Assembly: GCA_900320225.1 (NCBI GenBank)
Contig: ONRL01000005.1
Location: 1 to 64,000 of the forward strand
Source of the DNA: an uncultured Lentisphaerota bacterium
GTDB lineage: Bacteria > Verrucomicrobiota > Kiritimatiellia > RFP12 > UBA1067
Direction: 5' to 3'
Length of the DNA stretch: 64,000 nucleotides
Shown: positions 44,019 to 52,836 of the stretch, one piece after another
Layout of the letters: each line of letters begins with the position of its first letter
How positions within the stretch are numbered: the first letter of the stretch is position 1
Notes under the pieces: generated by a model
What the model was told of the DNA's origin: nothing
Seen by the model: only the letters and a program-made list of their open reading frames with translations
The model's database searches: none
Translations under genes and position numbers: made by a program

Positions 44019-44986
44019 CAATCGCATACGCCAGCGACAAGAACTACGCCGCGTTGACCGCGATCAGCGCGGTGTCCGCGCTACGATACAATCCGGGCGC
44101 GCGGATCGTGCTGTTGGGCTACAATCTGGAAGCGGACGCGCAGGAGCTCGTGCGCAGCTGCGTTGAGAAAGCAGGCGGCGAGTTCGTGTACAAGGATGTC
44201 AGTCCTGCCATCGGGAAATTGGTCGAGCAGGGCGTCTGCCCTTACACTTCATACGCGGCCTACGCGCGAATCTTCATTCCCGAAGTACTGGCGGAAGAAG
44301 GGCGTATCCTTTACCTCGACTGCGACACGCTGGTGGACGGTCCACTCGACGAACTATTTTCTCTCGATCTCCAGGGCAAGCCGTTTGCGCTCGGGTACGA
44401 TTGTATTCTCAGCCATTTCAAGCGCTACATACACCAGCCGCTGGAACTGCCATACTACAACACCGGCGTCATGCTCATCGACTTGGCTGCGTGGCGTGCC
44501 CATCGGTGCACCGAGCGCGTCCTTGCGGAACTCGCGCATCCGAGCGGACCGAATCCGTTGGGCGACCAGGACATCATCGTGCGCGTATTTCCGCAGGAGA
44601 CGCGACCGATTGATCCCAAGTGGAATTTCCTCTCGCAGTTCTTCCTGCTTTCCTACAAGGGGTTGAGGCGAATCGTCGGGGAAGGGGAGAATCTCCTCTT
44701 TTCGCCGGAGGCATACCGCGAGGCCCGCCAACGTCCGGTCATCTACCACTTTTCGGGACATACGCTTGGCCGTCCGTGGTTTACGAGCTCGCGGCATCCG
44801 ATGAGGAAACTCTACCAGTCCGTCGCGCAGTCGGCGGATCTCGCCTCCGCCGCTGAGCAGGTACGTCCGATGCCGATGGCCTATCGGGTACAGTACCTGC
44901 TTTACCGTCTGTTGCCACAGGGCTTGTTTGACCGTGCCTGCCGGTGGCTCTATCGCCTGCACGTCAGGTTGACTTACAAGGTGTAG
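44015..44986 (+). CDS. Glycosyltransferase family 8
   Basis: 323 residues. ASDKNYAALTAISAVSALRYNPGARI, YTSYAAYARIFIPEVL, the metal-binding DxD in ILYLDCDTLVDG, and YYNTGVMLIDLAAWR are all standard GT8 features. It is likely to add galactose or glucose to a growing lipopolysaccharide or surface-glycan chain in the cytoplasm. It is followed after two bases by an acyltransferase gene. Confidence 0.9.
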   Translation: MTIAYASDKNYAALTAISAVSALRYNPGARIVLLGYNLEADAQELVRSCVEKAGGEFVYKDVSPAIGKLVEQGVCPYTSYAAYARIFIPEVLAEEGRILYLDCDTLVDGPLDELFSLDLQGKPFALGYDCILSHFKRYIHQPLELPYYNTGVMLIDLAAWRAHRCTERVLAELAHPSGPNPLGDQDIIVRVFPQETRPIDPKWNFLSQFFLLSYKGLRRIVGEGENLLFSPEAYREARQRPVIYHFSGHTLGRPWFTSSRHPMRKLYQSVAQSADLASAAEQVRPMPMAYRVQYLLYRLLPQGLFDRACRWLYRLHVRLTYKV

Positions 44987-44988
44987 AC

Positions 44989-46053
44989 ATGCCACGAAAA
45001 AGTAACCTTGAACTTTTGCGGATCCTTGCGATGCTGGCCATCGTGAGCGGACATCTCCTCAGCCAGAGTTCACTTGCCAACGTAACGGGGACGAATCACA
45101 TCCTCGCCATGTTGTTGGGATCTGGTGTGCGCATCGGCGTCAACGTGTTCTTGATTCTGGGCGTTTGGTTCATGGTTGATGCGAAGTTCAAGGCCGAACG
45201 CATCGTCCGGCTCTATCTGGAAGTCTTCTTTTACAGCGTGCCGATAACGATTTGCATGTTTCTGATGGGCGAAGCGGGCGGCTTTCGTAACGTTCTCCAG
45301 GGAATGCTTCCTTTCTTCGGTCGCTCCGTCTGGTTTGCGAGCGCCTATATCTCGTTGATTGCCCTATCGCCTTTCCTAAATCATTTCTTCACCTTGCCGG
45401 CCCGTACGCAGCGCACGTTGCTGGCGGTCTTGATTATCCTTTTCTGCCTTGTTCCGACAATCCCCTGCTCCACCCCGCTTGACTACCTGGCCGATTTCAC
45501 GTGGTTCTGCGTTGTTTATCTTGTCATTGGCATAATCAAGAAAGAAAACTTGCTGGAGCGGTTGCGTGGCGCGAAACGGTTTTTCTTGGCGGGGTGCGCC
45601 GTCTATTCTGCCCTTGTGGGCATGAGGCTTGTCCCGACTACGCAGCCGATTGCGGATTATTGGATCGTCAACATCAAGTCGTTGCCGAACTTCCTCTGCG
45701 CCTTTCTGATATTCTTCGGATTCCTTCGGCTGGATTTCGGCGTGGTGAAAGGAATCAATTTTGCTGCGCGCTCCGTGTTCGCGGTCTATATTGTCCATCA
45801 GACGCCCGCCTTCATCCATTACCAGTGGAATGTCCTGTGTCGCGCGGATTCGTTCGTCAACGCTTCACCGGCTGTGTTCGCGGGTGTCGTTGTGGGTATT
45901 TCGTTTGCGGTCTTTCTGGTTGTATCGGCAGTTGATTTCATCCGGCTCCGTTTTTTGGAACCGCTTTACATGGCATCTCCTCCAGTCAAGTGGATCTGTT
46001 CTAGGATATCGTCTTTCTATCGTCAAGGCCCTCAAGAAGCGTCTGCCACATGA
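44989..46053 (+). CDS. Acyltransferase family 3 membrane protein
   Basis: 354 residues with about ten hydrophobic segments. The opening SNLELLRILAMLAIVSGHL carries the His typical of acyltransferase-3 proteins, and WFASAYISLIALSPFLNHF and FAVYIVHQTPAF are also characteristic. These integral membrane enzymes O-acetylate surface polysaccharides. It is placed directly after the GT8 gene, so it probably decorates the product of this locus. Confidence 0.85.
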   Translation: MPRKSNLELLRILAMLAIVSGHLLSQSSLANVTGTNHILAMLLGSGVRIGVNVFLILGVWFMVDAKFKAERIVRLYLEVFFYSVPITICMFLMGEAGGFRNVLQGMLPFFGRSVWFASAYISLIALSPFLNHFFTLPARTQRTLLAVLIILFCLVPTIPCSTPLDYLADFTWFCVVYLVIGIIKKENLLERLRGAKRFFLAGCAVYSALVGMRLVPTTQPIADYWIVNIKSLPNFLCAFLIFFGFLRLDFGVVKGINFAARSVFAVYIVHQTPAFIHYQWNVLCRADSFVNASPAVFAGVVVGISFAVFLVVSAVDFIRLRFLEPLYMASPPVKWICSRISSFYRQGPQEASAT

Positions 46054-46112
46054 AAGGCTCTATGGTAGTGGCGGGCAAGTATATTGAACTTATCATTTTG
46101 TTAAGTTTCGGG

Positions 46113-46141
46113 TTGACGCACGCGAGGAAAAGTTGTAGAAT
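46113..46141 (+). promoter_or_regulatory. Promoter of the higBA pair
   Basis: TTGACG, 17-base spacer, TAGAAT. The hexamer ends 9 bases before the higB ATG, so the leader would be only a few bases long. Confidence 0.65.
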
Positions 46142-46150
46142 GACTGTCGC

Positions 46151-46462
46151 ATGCGCATAATAAAAATCAAACACCTTCGCGACTTCTGGACGTTGCATCC
46201 GACCGCTGGACCTTCGTTGCGTCAGTGGGTTGTTGAATGCAGACGTGCGCAATGGAAGAGTTTTGCGGATGTCAAGGCGTACGCGCGAAGCGCCGATTGG
46301 GTTGGAAACGGACGTGTCGTGTTCAATGTCTGCGGCAATCGGTTTCGCCTTGTCGTTGCAATCGGATTCAGAACCGGCATTGTGCTTGTGAAATTCATCG
46401 GAACCCATGCCGAATACGCGAAAGTGGATGTGGCCACAGTCGAGATAGGAGATGCGAAATGA
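46151..46462 (+). CDS. higB: HigB-family toxin
   Basis: 103 residues, RelE-fold mRNA interferase family. The signature is VVFNVCGNRFRLVVAIGFRTGIVLVKFIGTHAEY split over two strands, with the typical FIGTHxEY ending. HigB toxins cleave mRNA on ribosomes. The partner antitoxin follows with an ATGA overlap; in this family toxin-first order is normal. Confidence 0.9.
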   Translation: MRIIKIKHLRDFWTLHPTAGPSLRQWVVECRRAQWKSFADVKAYARSADWVGNGRVVFNVCGNRFRLVVAIGFRTGIVLVKFIGTHAEYAKVDVATVEIGDAK

Positions 46463-46911
46463 GAATACTGAAGAAGCTTCTGAAGCCTTTCCGCCGCAAG
46501 TTGACGACGGAGGCAGAGTACGACAATGCCGTCAAGACGTTGTCGACCTTGCTTGACCGCGAACCGACGCTCAACAAGGAGGAACTGGAGTATCTCGATC
46601 TTCTGGGAACGTTGGTGGAGGAGTACGAGCGGCGTACGTCGCCGGAGGTATATGCGGACATCGACATTCCTGTTGCGCCAATCGACGCTATCCGCTGGGC
46701 GATGGACCGGAACGGGTTCATGCAGAAGGACCTTTGCCCGTACATCGGTAGCGAATCCGTTGTCTCGGCTGTGCTGAAAGGCCAGCGTTCGCTTTCCAAG
46801 GCCATGATCGTTCGTCTGCACGAGGGGCTAGGAATCCCATACGAGAACCTTCTTCCCGTACCCCGCGCCAAGCCGCGTTCGTCTTTGCGGCGCGTGGCCG
46901 CCGTACTGTAA
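46459..46911 (+). CDS. higA: HigA-family antitoxin, HTH domain
   Basis: 150 residues from the ATG overlapping the higB stop. N-terminal segment LTTEAEYDNAVKTLSTLLD, then a helix-turn-helix (AIRWAMDRNGFMQKDLCPYIG / SVVSAVLKGQRSLS) as in HigA proteins. It should neutralise HigB and repress the operon. Confidence 0.87.
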   Translation: MRILKKLLKPFRRKLTTEAEYDNAVKTLSTLLDREPTLNKEELEYLDLLGTLVEEYERRTSPEVYADIDIPVAPIDAIRWAMDRNGFMQKDLCPYIGSESVVSAVLKGQRSLSKAMIVRLHEGLGIPYENLLPVPRAKPRSSLRRVAAVL

Positions 46912-46923
46912 CCAGTCCATCTC

Positions 46924-47352
46924 ATGTCTTATCTTGCCTCACGTCTCTCGTTTCATGACCCCGCGTCCGTCCCCGTTTCGCCAGCGGTGGGCTCGGCGCG
47001 TTATAGTACCGCCTCGTTGGAGAGACTGCTTGACGAGACGGACGAATATTGCCGCACCCATCTCGAACGCGAAGATGGGGATGAAATGTTCAAGAGGATA
47101 CGGAACAAGCGCCAAACACCGGTAAAGATCGGTATAGCGGATGGCCAGTATTCATTCAAGCTTGATTTTGACAAGAGGTTTGACGGCATGGACGCAGAGA
47201 TTGCAGCAGAGTTCGGCGAACAGTCCGAAAAAGTTGCCGAAGAAAGGCGCGGAGAATTGCCTCCGTCCGTGCAGGAGATTGTTGGAATCCTACCGGCGGA
47301 CATTGACGCTGAAAAGGCGTATTGCGAACATCTTGAGGAGAAGTATCAATGA
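46924..47352 (+). CDS. Hypothetical protein, possible partner of next gene
   Basis: 142 residues, acidic and charged in the second half (AEIAAEFGEQSEKVAEERR). I do not recognise a family. It starts 12 bases after higA and overlaps the following short gene by ATGA, so the two may form a second small two-gene module within the glycan locus. Confidence 0.5.
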   Translation: MSYLASRLSFHDPASVPVSPAVGSARYSTASLERLLDETDEYCRTHLEREDGDEMFKRIRNKRQTPVKIGIADGQYSFKLDFDKRFDGMDAEIAAEFGEQSEKVAEERRGELPPSVQEIVGILPADIDAEKAYCEHLEEKYQ

Positions 47353-47567
47353 CTCCCATGTTCAAATGCAACCTGCCGCCGTACCTGGCGCACGACCTCG
47401 AGGCCTGGAAGAAGGGCGTCGAGGAGCATTCGCATCTCCTCGACTGCCTCTGGGGCGAACTCTACGGCTCGATCAACATCGCCGAGATCAACGACGGCGC
47501 GATCACCCACGAACAGGCGCAGTACCTGCGCGACAAGTACCTCTGGGGGAAGGACGTAGATGCGTGA
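47349..47567 (+). CDS. Hypothetical small acidic protein
   Basis: 72 residues, compact and hydrophilic (YLAHDLEAWKKGVEEH, EINDGAITHEQAQYLRDKYLW). It overlaps both neighbours (ATGA upstream, 8 bases downstream). Higher GC than the next genes. It could be an antitoxin-like or immunity-like protein, but no family is recognised. Confidence 0.55.
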   Translation: MTPMFKCNLPPYLAHDLEAWKKGVEEHSHLLDCLWGELYGSINIAEINDGAITHEQAQYLRDKYLWGKDVDA

Positions 47568-48795
47568 ACTGATTTCCAAAATACGGGTTTGGGGGCTGGC
47601 GGGAATCTTCGGATTCTTTCGGCGGAAGTATGCCTTTTTCGTCCAACGGCGCCGATTGACACGGCTTGTGCAGCATTCCTCAACGACGGTTCCCCAACGC
47701 GGCATTACGGTCGTCGGCGACTTGACCGGGCGCGTGTCGTTGAGCAAGGCCATGCGAGATTTCATTCTGTGCCTGAAAGACGCTGGCATTCCGTTCCAGA
47801 CATATGACACGCTTTTGAAGCCGCAGATTCCCGAATCGGATGTGAAGGGCATTGTCACGCCCATTGCGGAGTTTGATCCTTTGCGATACAGCCATGTCGT
47901 GATGATGTATCGGTGTCCCCTTGAAAAGGAATGGATGCCCCAGCAGGTCTTCGCGCGGATCGCGTTTCATGAGAGTGAGCACGGCATCCACGAGACGGCG
48001 CCGTTCTTGAAAGAAAGCGGCGATACGATCATCGGGATGTCTGATTTCAACTACAACTATTACAAGCGGGCATTCCCGAACCAACCGGTTTATAAGATTC
48101 TCTATCCATTCAGGCCCAAGTTGACGGGGGCAGCCCCGCCAGAAGACTTGCGGGAACGCCTTGGGATCGCCAAAGATGACTTTGTCGTTTTCTTTAACTT
48201 CGATTTCGGTTCCTACTACCGGAAAAACATCACGGCCGAGCTGAAGGCATTTGCCTTGGCGTTCAAAGGGGACAAAAAGGCGAAACTGGTGTTTAAGACG
48301 AAAGGAGCCGATGCGAACCGTCATCAGGTCGCCGAGATGATGGCGCTGGTTGGGGAATTGGGAATTGTCGAGCAGTTCGTCCACATTCCGCAATATCTCC
48401 CGCGTGCCGATCTGGATGGATTGACGGCGGCGTGCGATGTCTATCTCTCGTTGCACAGGGCTGAAGGGTTCGGTCTTGGAATGGCCGAGGCGATGAGCCA
48501 GGGGAAGCCCGTGGTGGCGACAAACTGGAGCGCAAACATCGAGTTCTGCCGGCCAGATACCGCCTGGTGCATTCCGTATCGGATAGTCCCCGTTCAGCCG
48601 CACGAGTACATGGTGGCCACGAAAGAGTGGGCTGAGGCGGATGTCGAGGTGGCCGCTGCAGCCCTCCGAGAAATTCGGACCAATCCAGGATTGGTGGCAG
48701 AGCGAACCGCGAAGGGTAAGTCGTTCATGGAGGAACACTTCTCCATCGCGAACTTCAAGAAAAGCGTTGACGCGTTTCTGGATGGAAGACTATGA
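47560..48795 (+). CDS. Glycosyltransferase, GT4-like
   Basis: 411 residues; AAGGA precedes the ATG. GT-B fold with RLGIAKDDFVVFFNFDFGSYYRKN and the C-terminal donor-binding block VYLSLHRAEGFGLGMAEAMSQGKPVVATNWSAN split over its strand and helix; the E-x7-E type motif (EGFGLGMAE) is intact. It probably uses a nucleotide sugar to extend the surface glycan. It is coupled to the downstream DUF5672 gene (ATGA overlap). Confidence 0.87.
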   Translation: MRELISKIRVWGLAGIFGFFRRKYAFFVQRRRLTRLVQHSSTTVPQRGITVVGDLTGRVSLSKAMRDFILCLKDAGIPFQTYDTLLKPQIPESDVKGIVTPIAEFDPLRYSHVVMMYRCPLEKEWMPQQVFARIAFHESEHGIHETAPFLKESGDTIIGMSDFNYNYYKRAFPNQPVYKILYPFRPKLTGAAPPEDLRERLGIAKDDFVVFFNFDFGSYYRKNITAELKAFALAFKGDKKAKLVFKTKGADANRHQVAEMMALVGELGIVEQFVHIPQYLPRADLDGLTAACDVYLSLHRAEGFGLGMAEAMSQGKPVVATNWSANIEFCRPDTAWCIPYRIVPVQPHEYMVATKEWAEADVEVAAAALREIRTNPGLVAERTAKGKSFMEEHFSIANFKKSVDAFLDGRL

Positions 48796-49562
48796 ATGAT
48801 GCGACTGCGTTGCTTTCACGTTGGCAGCGTCAACGGCTGGACACCGTTCACGCGAACCGCACGGATTACGGACACGGACCGGATTCAGTTACCGTGTTGG
48901 CTTATTACTGGGGGGCGGATGTTGAGAAGCCTGATACGTACTTTTATCGGATCGAATCGGCATTTCGCGAAACCTGGCTACATTGCGGAATGATGAAATC
49001 ATTTGCCCAAAAGTTTCCTTGCGTGGAAATACAAATCGAGCCCTCGCTAATCCCCGGAAACCTCTACACCATGAGCGCTGATTGCGATGGGAAATTTGCC
49101 GATCGCTTCTCGACCGACTACCTCATGGTCATCCAAGATGACGGATTTCCCTTGCAATCCGGTTTGGAGGAGTTCCTTGGCAAGTGGGATTTCATCGGAC
49201 CGCCTTATGTCCGGGACAAGTTCTTCCCCAGGTTGATCGCACGGATGTTCAATCTTTGGACGGCTAATGGCGGTTTCTCCATCCGATCTAAGCGAATGTG
49301 CGACATGGCCCAGAAGTATTGGCGGGAGATTTACCACACCTTTCCCGACTGCCATGCCGTGGGCGAGGATGCTTATTACACGGAAACGTTGCTGAGGCGT
49401 CATCGCGAATACAGGTGCACGATGAAAATGGCTGATTGCCGGTCGGCGATTCGTTTTGCCTACGATTGCGTGGTGGAGCAGCCGGTCAAATCCCTGCCGT
49501 TCGGATTCCACAGGGCGGAAACGTTTGCCATATTCGTGGATCGTGGCTGGATTCAGGTTTGA
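48792..49562 (+). CDS. DUF5672 family putative glycosyltransferase
   Basis: 256 residues. Family motifs: YLMVIQDDGFPL, the following WDFIGPPYV, and NGGFSIRSKRM, which together define DUF5672, a GT-A-like group found in polysaccharide loci. The DD of IQDDG likely coordinates the nucleotide sugar. Its 3' end overlaps the convergent glycosyltransferase gene by 10 bases. Confidence 0.82.
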   Translation: MNDATALLSRWQRQRLDTVHANRTDYGHGPDSVTVLAYYWGADVEKPDTYFYRIESAFRETWLHCGMMKSFAQKFPCVEIQIEPSLIPGNLYTMSADCDGKFADRFSTDYLMVIQDDGFPLQSGLEEFLGKWDFIGPPYVRDKFFPRLIARMFNLWTANGGFSIRSKRMCDMAQKYWREIYHTFPDCHAVGEDAYYTETLLRRHREYRCTMKMADCRSAIRFAYDCVVEQPVKSLPFGFHRAETFAIFVDRGWIQV

Positions 49563-50557
49563 AGTCTCTTACGGGCGCGGCCGTTTAGGCGGTCCATGAG
49601 CCGTTTGCCGGCATTGTAGATGCGTTTGCTGGTCAGCAACGGGTATAGGAATGAGTTTTGGATCAGGTGTAGCGGGTAGAGGACGCAACGCATGAGAAAG
49701 GTGGACTGGAGCCAGATGGCGTGGAAGTTTGCGGAGCCTTCCCGGCCGCGGAGATAAAGGAACGTCTGCCCGTAGAAACCGAACCGCCCGATTTGCGAAC
49801 CGTACACCAGCGCCTTGAACGCGCGTTTCGACAGTTTCCTGTCCCAGAGCTCGCCCGTGAGGATGGCAAAACCCACGGCGAGGTACGTTGTCCGACTCCT
49901 GGTGAACACCTCGCTTTTGACGTCCCCCCGCGTGATGGAGGCGTCGTTCCCGTAACAACCGGGGAGAACAATTCCCTGTTTGATCACGTAGATGCTGCCA
50001 CCGTGGTTGAGGTACATGACAACGGGTGCGAGATGGGGGAAAAGAGCGAACGTGCAGTCGTAGGCGTTGCGCATGGCCGTATCGGTGATAATGCCTGGAC
50101 CGTAGATGATAGAAGGCAGGAAGGTCATCTGCTGGAGGCATTCCGCCGGGTCACTGCGTTTGGGACCGCTCTTTGCCAAGTGTCGATCCCCGACGCAGAT
50201 TAGTTTCTCGCCGCGTTGCATGGCCTCTTCAACTTCGGGCCACCCCTCCCAGTTGTAGACGTCGTCGTCGCAGATGACCCAGTGGTAGGGTTTTGCGCCG
50301 TATATTTCCAACGCCTTTGCGATGTTGGCGTTTCCTCCGACGTTGAAGTTGTTGACGAGGTGCTTGACGTTGGGGTACAATCCCGCGTAGCGTCCGGCGA
50401 TTTGCGGCGTCGCGTCGGTGGATTTGTTGTCAAGGATCGTGAGGTCGCAATTCCGCACCGGCGAGTCGGGGGCAAAGAGCATCTCGAGCGTCTTTTCGAA
50501 CTGCGGCGCCCGATTGAAGGTAATCAGCACGATGTCGAGAAGTTGTTCTGTCGTCAT
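49553..50557 (-). CDS. Glycosyltransferase family 2
   Basis: 334 residues on the minus strand. LDIVLITFNRAPQFEKTLEML, CDLTILDNKSTDATPQ, and the metal-binding WVICDDDVYNW are classic GT2 features. The C-terminus is basic and aromatic (KRIYNAGKRLMDRLNGRARKRL), possibly for membrane contact. It is transcribed away from the GNAT-methyltransferase gene from a mirrored promoter pair. Confidence 0.88.
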   Translation of the reverse strand: MTTEQLLDIVLITFNRAPQFEKTLEMLFAPDSPVRNCDLTILDNKSTDATPQIAGRYAGLYPNVKHLVNNFNVGGNANIAKALEIYGAKPYHWVICDDDVYNWEGWPEVEEAMQRGEKLICVGDRHLAKSGPKRSDPAECLQQMTFLPSIIYGPGIITDTAMRNAYDCTFALFPHLAPVVMYLNHGGSIYVIKQGIVLPGCYGNDASITRGDVKSEVFTRSRTTYLAVGFAILTGELWDRKLSKRAFKALVYGSQIGRFGFYGQTFLYLRGREGSANFHAIWLQSTFLMRCVLYPLHLIQNSFLYPLLTSKRIYNAGKRLMDRLNGRARKRLQT

Positions 50558-50611
50558 GGCAGGATACTTGTTTAAGATTGTCTACTCGCTATGTGGCGAA
50601 AAGTTTTTGAT

Positions 50612-50620
50612 ATTATACCA
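50612..50620 (-). promoter_or_regulatory. Extended -10 promoter of the GT2 gene
   Basis: On the minus strand reads TGGTATAAT. With the copy at 50638-50646 it forms an inverted repeat, so two diverging promoters face outward from a 17-base centre. Confidence 0.65.
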
Positions 50621-50637
50621 CAAAACGCTCTCGTTTA

Positions 50638-50646
50638 TGGTATAAT
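50638..50646 (+). promoter_or_regulatory. Extended -10 promoter of the GNAT-methyltransferase gene
   Basis: TGGTATAAT. The hexamer ends 6 bases before the GTG at 50653, so transcription would begin at or next to the start codon (leaderless). Confidence 0.65.
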
Positions 50647-50652
50647 GCGCGC

Positions 50653-50994
50653 GTGGCTGATGAAGTTCTGACATATTCGGTCCTTTCTGGTTCGGCGCTG
50701 ATCGATGCCGATTGGGCCGAGGTGTCGGAATTGTTTTCGTCCTCCTACGGGGTCTACAGCGAAAAGGAGCCGTCTGGTCGTGCAGGACGGCGCATTCGGC
50801 TTTCACCGGCTTACTACCGCAGGGCGTATGCGAATGGATCCTATCAGGTCGCAGTTTGCCGTGATGGGAAGAGTCTTGTTGCCGAGGCCGTGTTCCGCGT
50901 GAGCGATACGACGAGGGGGCGTGCGGCGTTCGTCGTACAGCTAGTTGTTGATGAGAAGTACCGTCGTCGTGGACGTCGTACAGCTAGTTGTTGA
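50653..50994 (+). CDS. GNAT acetyltransferase part of a broken GNAT-methyltransferase gene
   Basis: 113 residues. The acetyl-CoA binding strand and loop VVQLVVDEKYRRRG is present, but the frame then leaves the domain (RRTASC) because a 43-base segment is duplicated in tandem (50931-50973 and 50974-51016). Removing one copy joins this part to the following frame as VDEKYRRRG-IASTLLHAVWGF, giving one protein of about 491 residues. The GTG start fits the leaderless promoter. Confidence 0.7.
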   Translation: MADEVLTYSVLSGSALIDADWAEVSELFSSSYGVYSEKEPSGRAGRRIRLSPAYYRRAYANGSYQVAVCRDGKSLVAEAVFRVSDTTRGRAAFVVQLVVDEKYRRRGRRTASC

Positions 50995-51016
50995 TGAGAA
51001 GTACCGTCGTCGTGGA
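50931..51016 (+). repeat. 43-base perfect tandem duplication within a gene
   Basis: Copy 1 is 50931-50973 and copy 2 is 50974-51016, identical, each beginning CGTCGTACAGCTAGTTG and ending CGTCGTGGA. 43 is not a multiple of three, so the reading frame is shifted by one. Confidence 0.95.
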
Positions 51017-52171
51017 ATCGCCAGTACGCTCCTCCACGCGGTCTGGGGATTCTCCGATTTCTGCTGCTGGGGGATCGTCACGTCCAATGCATTCACAGTC
51101 GAGTCGTTGGAGGCGGCGACTTTTCGGCGAGTTTGTCCGCAGACGATACTGGACAACGCGGAGTTCATTCGACGGGAGGTCCTTGCGGGAATTGGGTTCC
51201 TTGAAGAGGCTCGTTGGACGATCTCGGCCTCGGAGTCGGTGGTTGACACCGGATTTTACACGGATCGTTCGACGCCGGCTGAGGCGGTGTTCGCGATGTC
51301 TGAGCGGTTGGGTGCCTTGCCAGAGGGGGCGGAATGGCTGGCCGTTGTTTTCCGCGAGCAGCCGCTTGACGATTTCAAGGCCTACAGGAGTCTCATCCTC
51401 TCTTCCGCTCGTTTCGTCGCCGAGGCGTATTCGCGTATGCCTCAGGGCGAACAAGGATGGGCGGCGAAAGCCGATGCCGAGATCTCCGCCATTCTCGGCT
51501 GGATTCCCGAGTTGCCCCGAACGGCACGCATCGCTGATTTTGGTGCGGGTTCCGGACGTCACGTTACGACACTGCGGGCGGCAGGTTTCATGGATTTGAC
51601 CGCCGTTGATTTCGCGTCGTCAGTGCCCGGTATCGTGAGAGAAGACATTCGGACATGGCGGGCGAACGAGCCGTTTGATCTGATACTCTGCCTTTACGAC
51701 GTCATCGGTTCATTCCCGGACGATGAGGACAACAAGGCCATTCTTGCATCCGTTTCTGCCAACCTCAAACCGGGCGGACATGCCGTGCTGTCGGTTTCCA
51801 ATTACGACTATGTTGCCGGGAAGGGGGCGGGCAAGGTTGATCTGGATAATCCTGTCGAGTCCGTGCGACAAATCTTCGCGTTGCCTCCTTCGCGGTCGAT
51901 GGAGACGACGGGGGAGTTCTTCAATCCTAATTTCATTCTTCTAGACGAAAAACGCCATGTCGCCTGTCGGAAGGAGCAGTTTTCCGCTCGGTCAGGGTTG
52001 CCGGGCGAGTATCTGCTGTGCGACCGGCGTTTTACGGCAGATGAGATTCGTGCTTGGGCTGAGGCATGTGGCCTCGCCGTTACGGAAGTCAGGTTTGTCA
52101 GGGCAGGGTTTGACACAGAGTTTGATGCTTCGACGGGCAAGGAAATCCTGTTGATCACCAAAAGAACATGA
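50945..52171 (+). CDS. GNAT tail plus class I methyltransferase (broken gene, 3' part)
   Basis: Second part of the interrupted fusion. It repeats QLVVDEKYRRRG and continues through the rest of the GNAT fold (IASTLLHAVWGFSDF). After about residue 180 comes a SAM-dependent methyltransferase with the glycine motif RIADFGAGSGRHVTTLR and the motif-II region FDLILCLYDVIGSF. The acetyltransferase-methyltransferase pairing suggests modification of an amino-sugar in the surface glycan. As sequenced the protein may not be translated efficiently from its own internal start. Confidence 0.75.
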   Translation: MLMRSTVVVDVVQLVVDEKYRRRGIASTLLHAVWGFSDFCCWGIVTSNAFTVESLEAATFRRVCPQTILDNAEFIRREVLAGIGFLEEARWTISASESVVDTGFYTDRSTPAEAVFAMSERLGALPEGAEWLAVVFREQPLDDFKAYRSLILSSARFVAEAYSRMPQGEQGWAAKADAEISAILGWIPELPRTARIADFGAGSGRHVTTLRAAGFMDLTAVDFASSVPGIVREDIRTWRANEPFDLILCLYDVIGSFPDDEDNKAILASVSANLKPGGHAVLSVSNYDYVAGKGAGKVDLDNPVESVRQIFALPPSRSMETTGEFFNPNFILLDEKRHVACRKEQFSARSGLPGEYLLCDRRFTADEIRAWAEACGLAVTEVRFVRAGFDTEFDASTGKEILLITKRT

Positions 52172-52836
52172 GAGGACGAAAGAAGAATCTTATGCCTGCG
52201 AATAATGGTTATTACCAAAACAAGCGTCCTGAGATTTATGGGATGGTGCCTGAATCCGCACGCACGGTTCTGGAAATCGGATGTGCCGCCGGTGGATTCC
52301 GGCTGAACTTTCCCGACGAAGTTGAATATTGGGGCGTGGAACCGGTTCGTGAGGCGGCCGAACAGGCTCGTCAGAAGAACATCAAGGTTCTTTGCGGAAC
52401 TTATGATGAGGTCAGCGAGCAATTGCCGGCTGCGTATTTTGACGTTGTGGTCTGCAATGACGTCATTGAGCATGTGCCCGATCCCGAAGCGTTTCTGGTG
52501 TCGTTGAAGGGCAAGTTGGCGACGAATGGCATTCTCGTAGGATCAATCCCAAATGTCAGGTTCTGGGGCAACTTGATCAACTTGCTTGTACGGCGTGATT
52601 GGAAATACGAAGAGAGCGGTGTCCTTGACCGCACGCACCTTCGTTTCTTCACGGCGAAATCATTCCGCAGATTGATGCATGGCGCCGGATACGAGTTGGT
52701 GAAAATGGCGGGAATCGAATCAAAGAGGATGAAGGTCCTGAAGGTGTTGTTCTCGCCATTCCTGATCTTGGCGGGCTTTGACGTTTGCGATATGCAATTC
52801 ATGTTTAAGGCCGTCAAGAAGGGAGAACAGGAATGA
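52168..52836 (+). CDS. Class I SAM-dependent methyltransferase
   Basis: 222 residues, ATGA overlap with the previous gene. Motif I VLEIGCAAGGFRLNFP, motif II FDVVVCNDVIEHVPDPEAFL, and the post-II block RTHLRFFTAKSFRRLMHGAG, all typical of Methyltransf_11/23 proteins of polysaccharide loci. The substrate is likely a glycan or glycolipid intermediate. Confidence 0.87.
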   Translation: MRGRKKNLMPANNGYYQNKRPEIYGMVPESARTVLEIGCAAGGFRLNFPDEVEYWGVEPVREAAEQARQKNIKVLCGTYDEVSEQLPAAYFDVVVCNDVIEHVPDPEAFLVSLKGKLATNGILVGSIPNVRFWGNLINLLVRRDWKYEESGVLDRTHLRFFTAKSFRRLMHGAGYELVKMAGIESKRMKVLKVLFSPFLILAGFDVCDMQFMFKAVKKGEQE

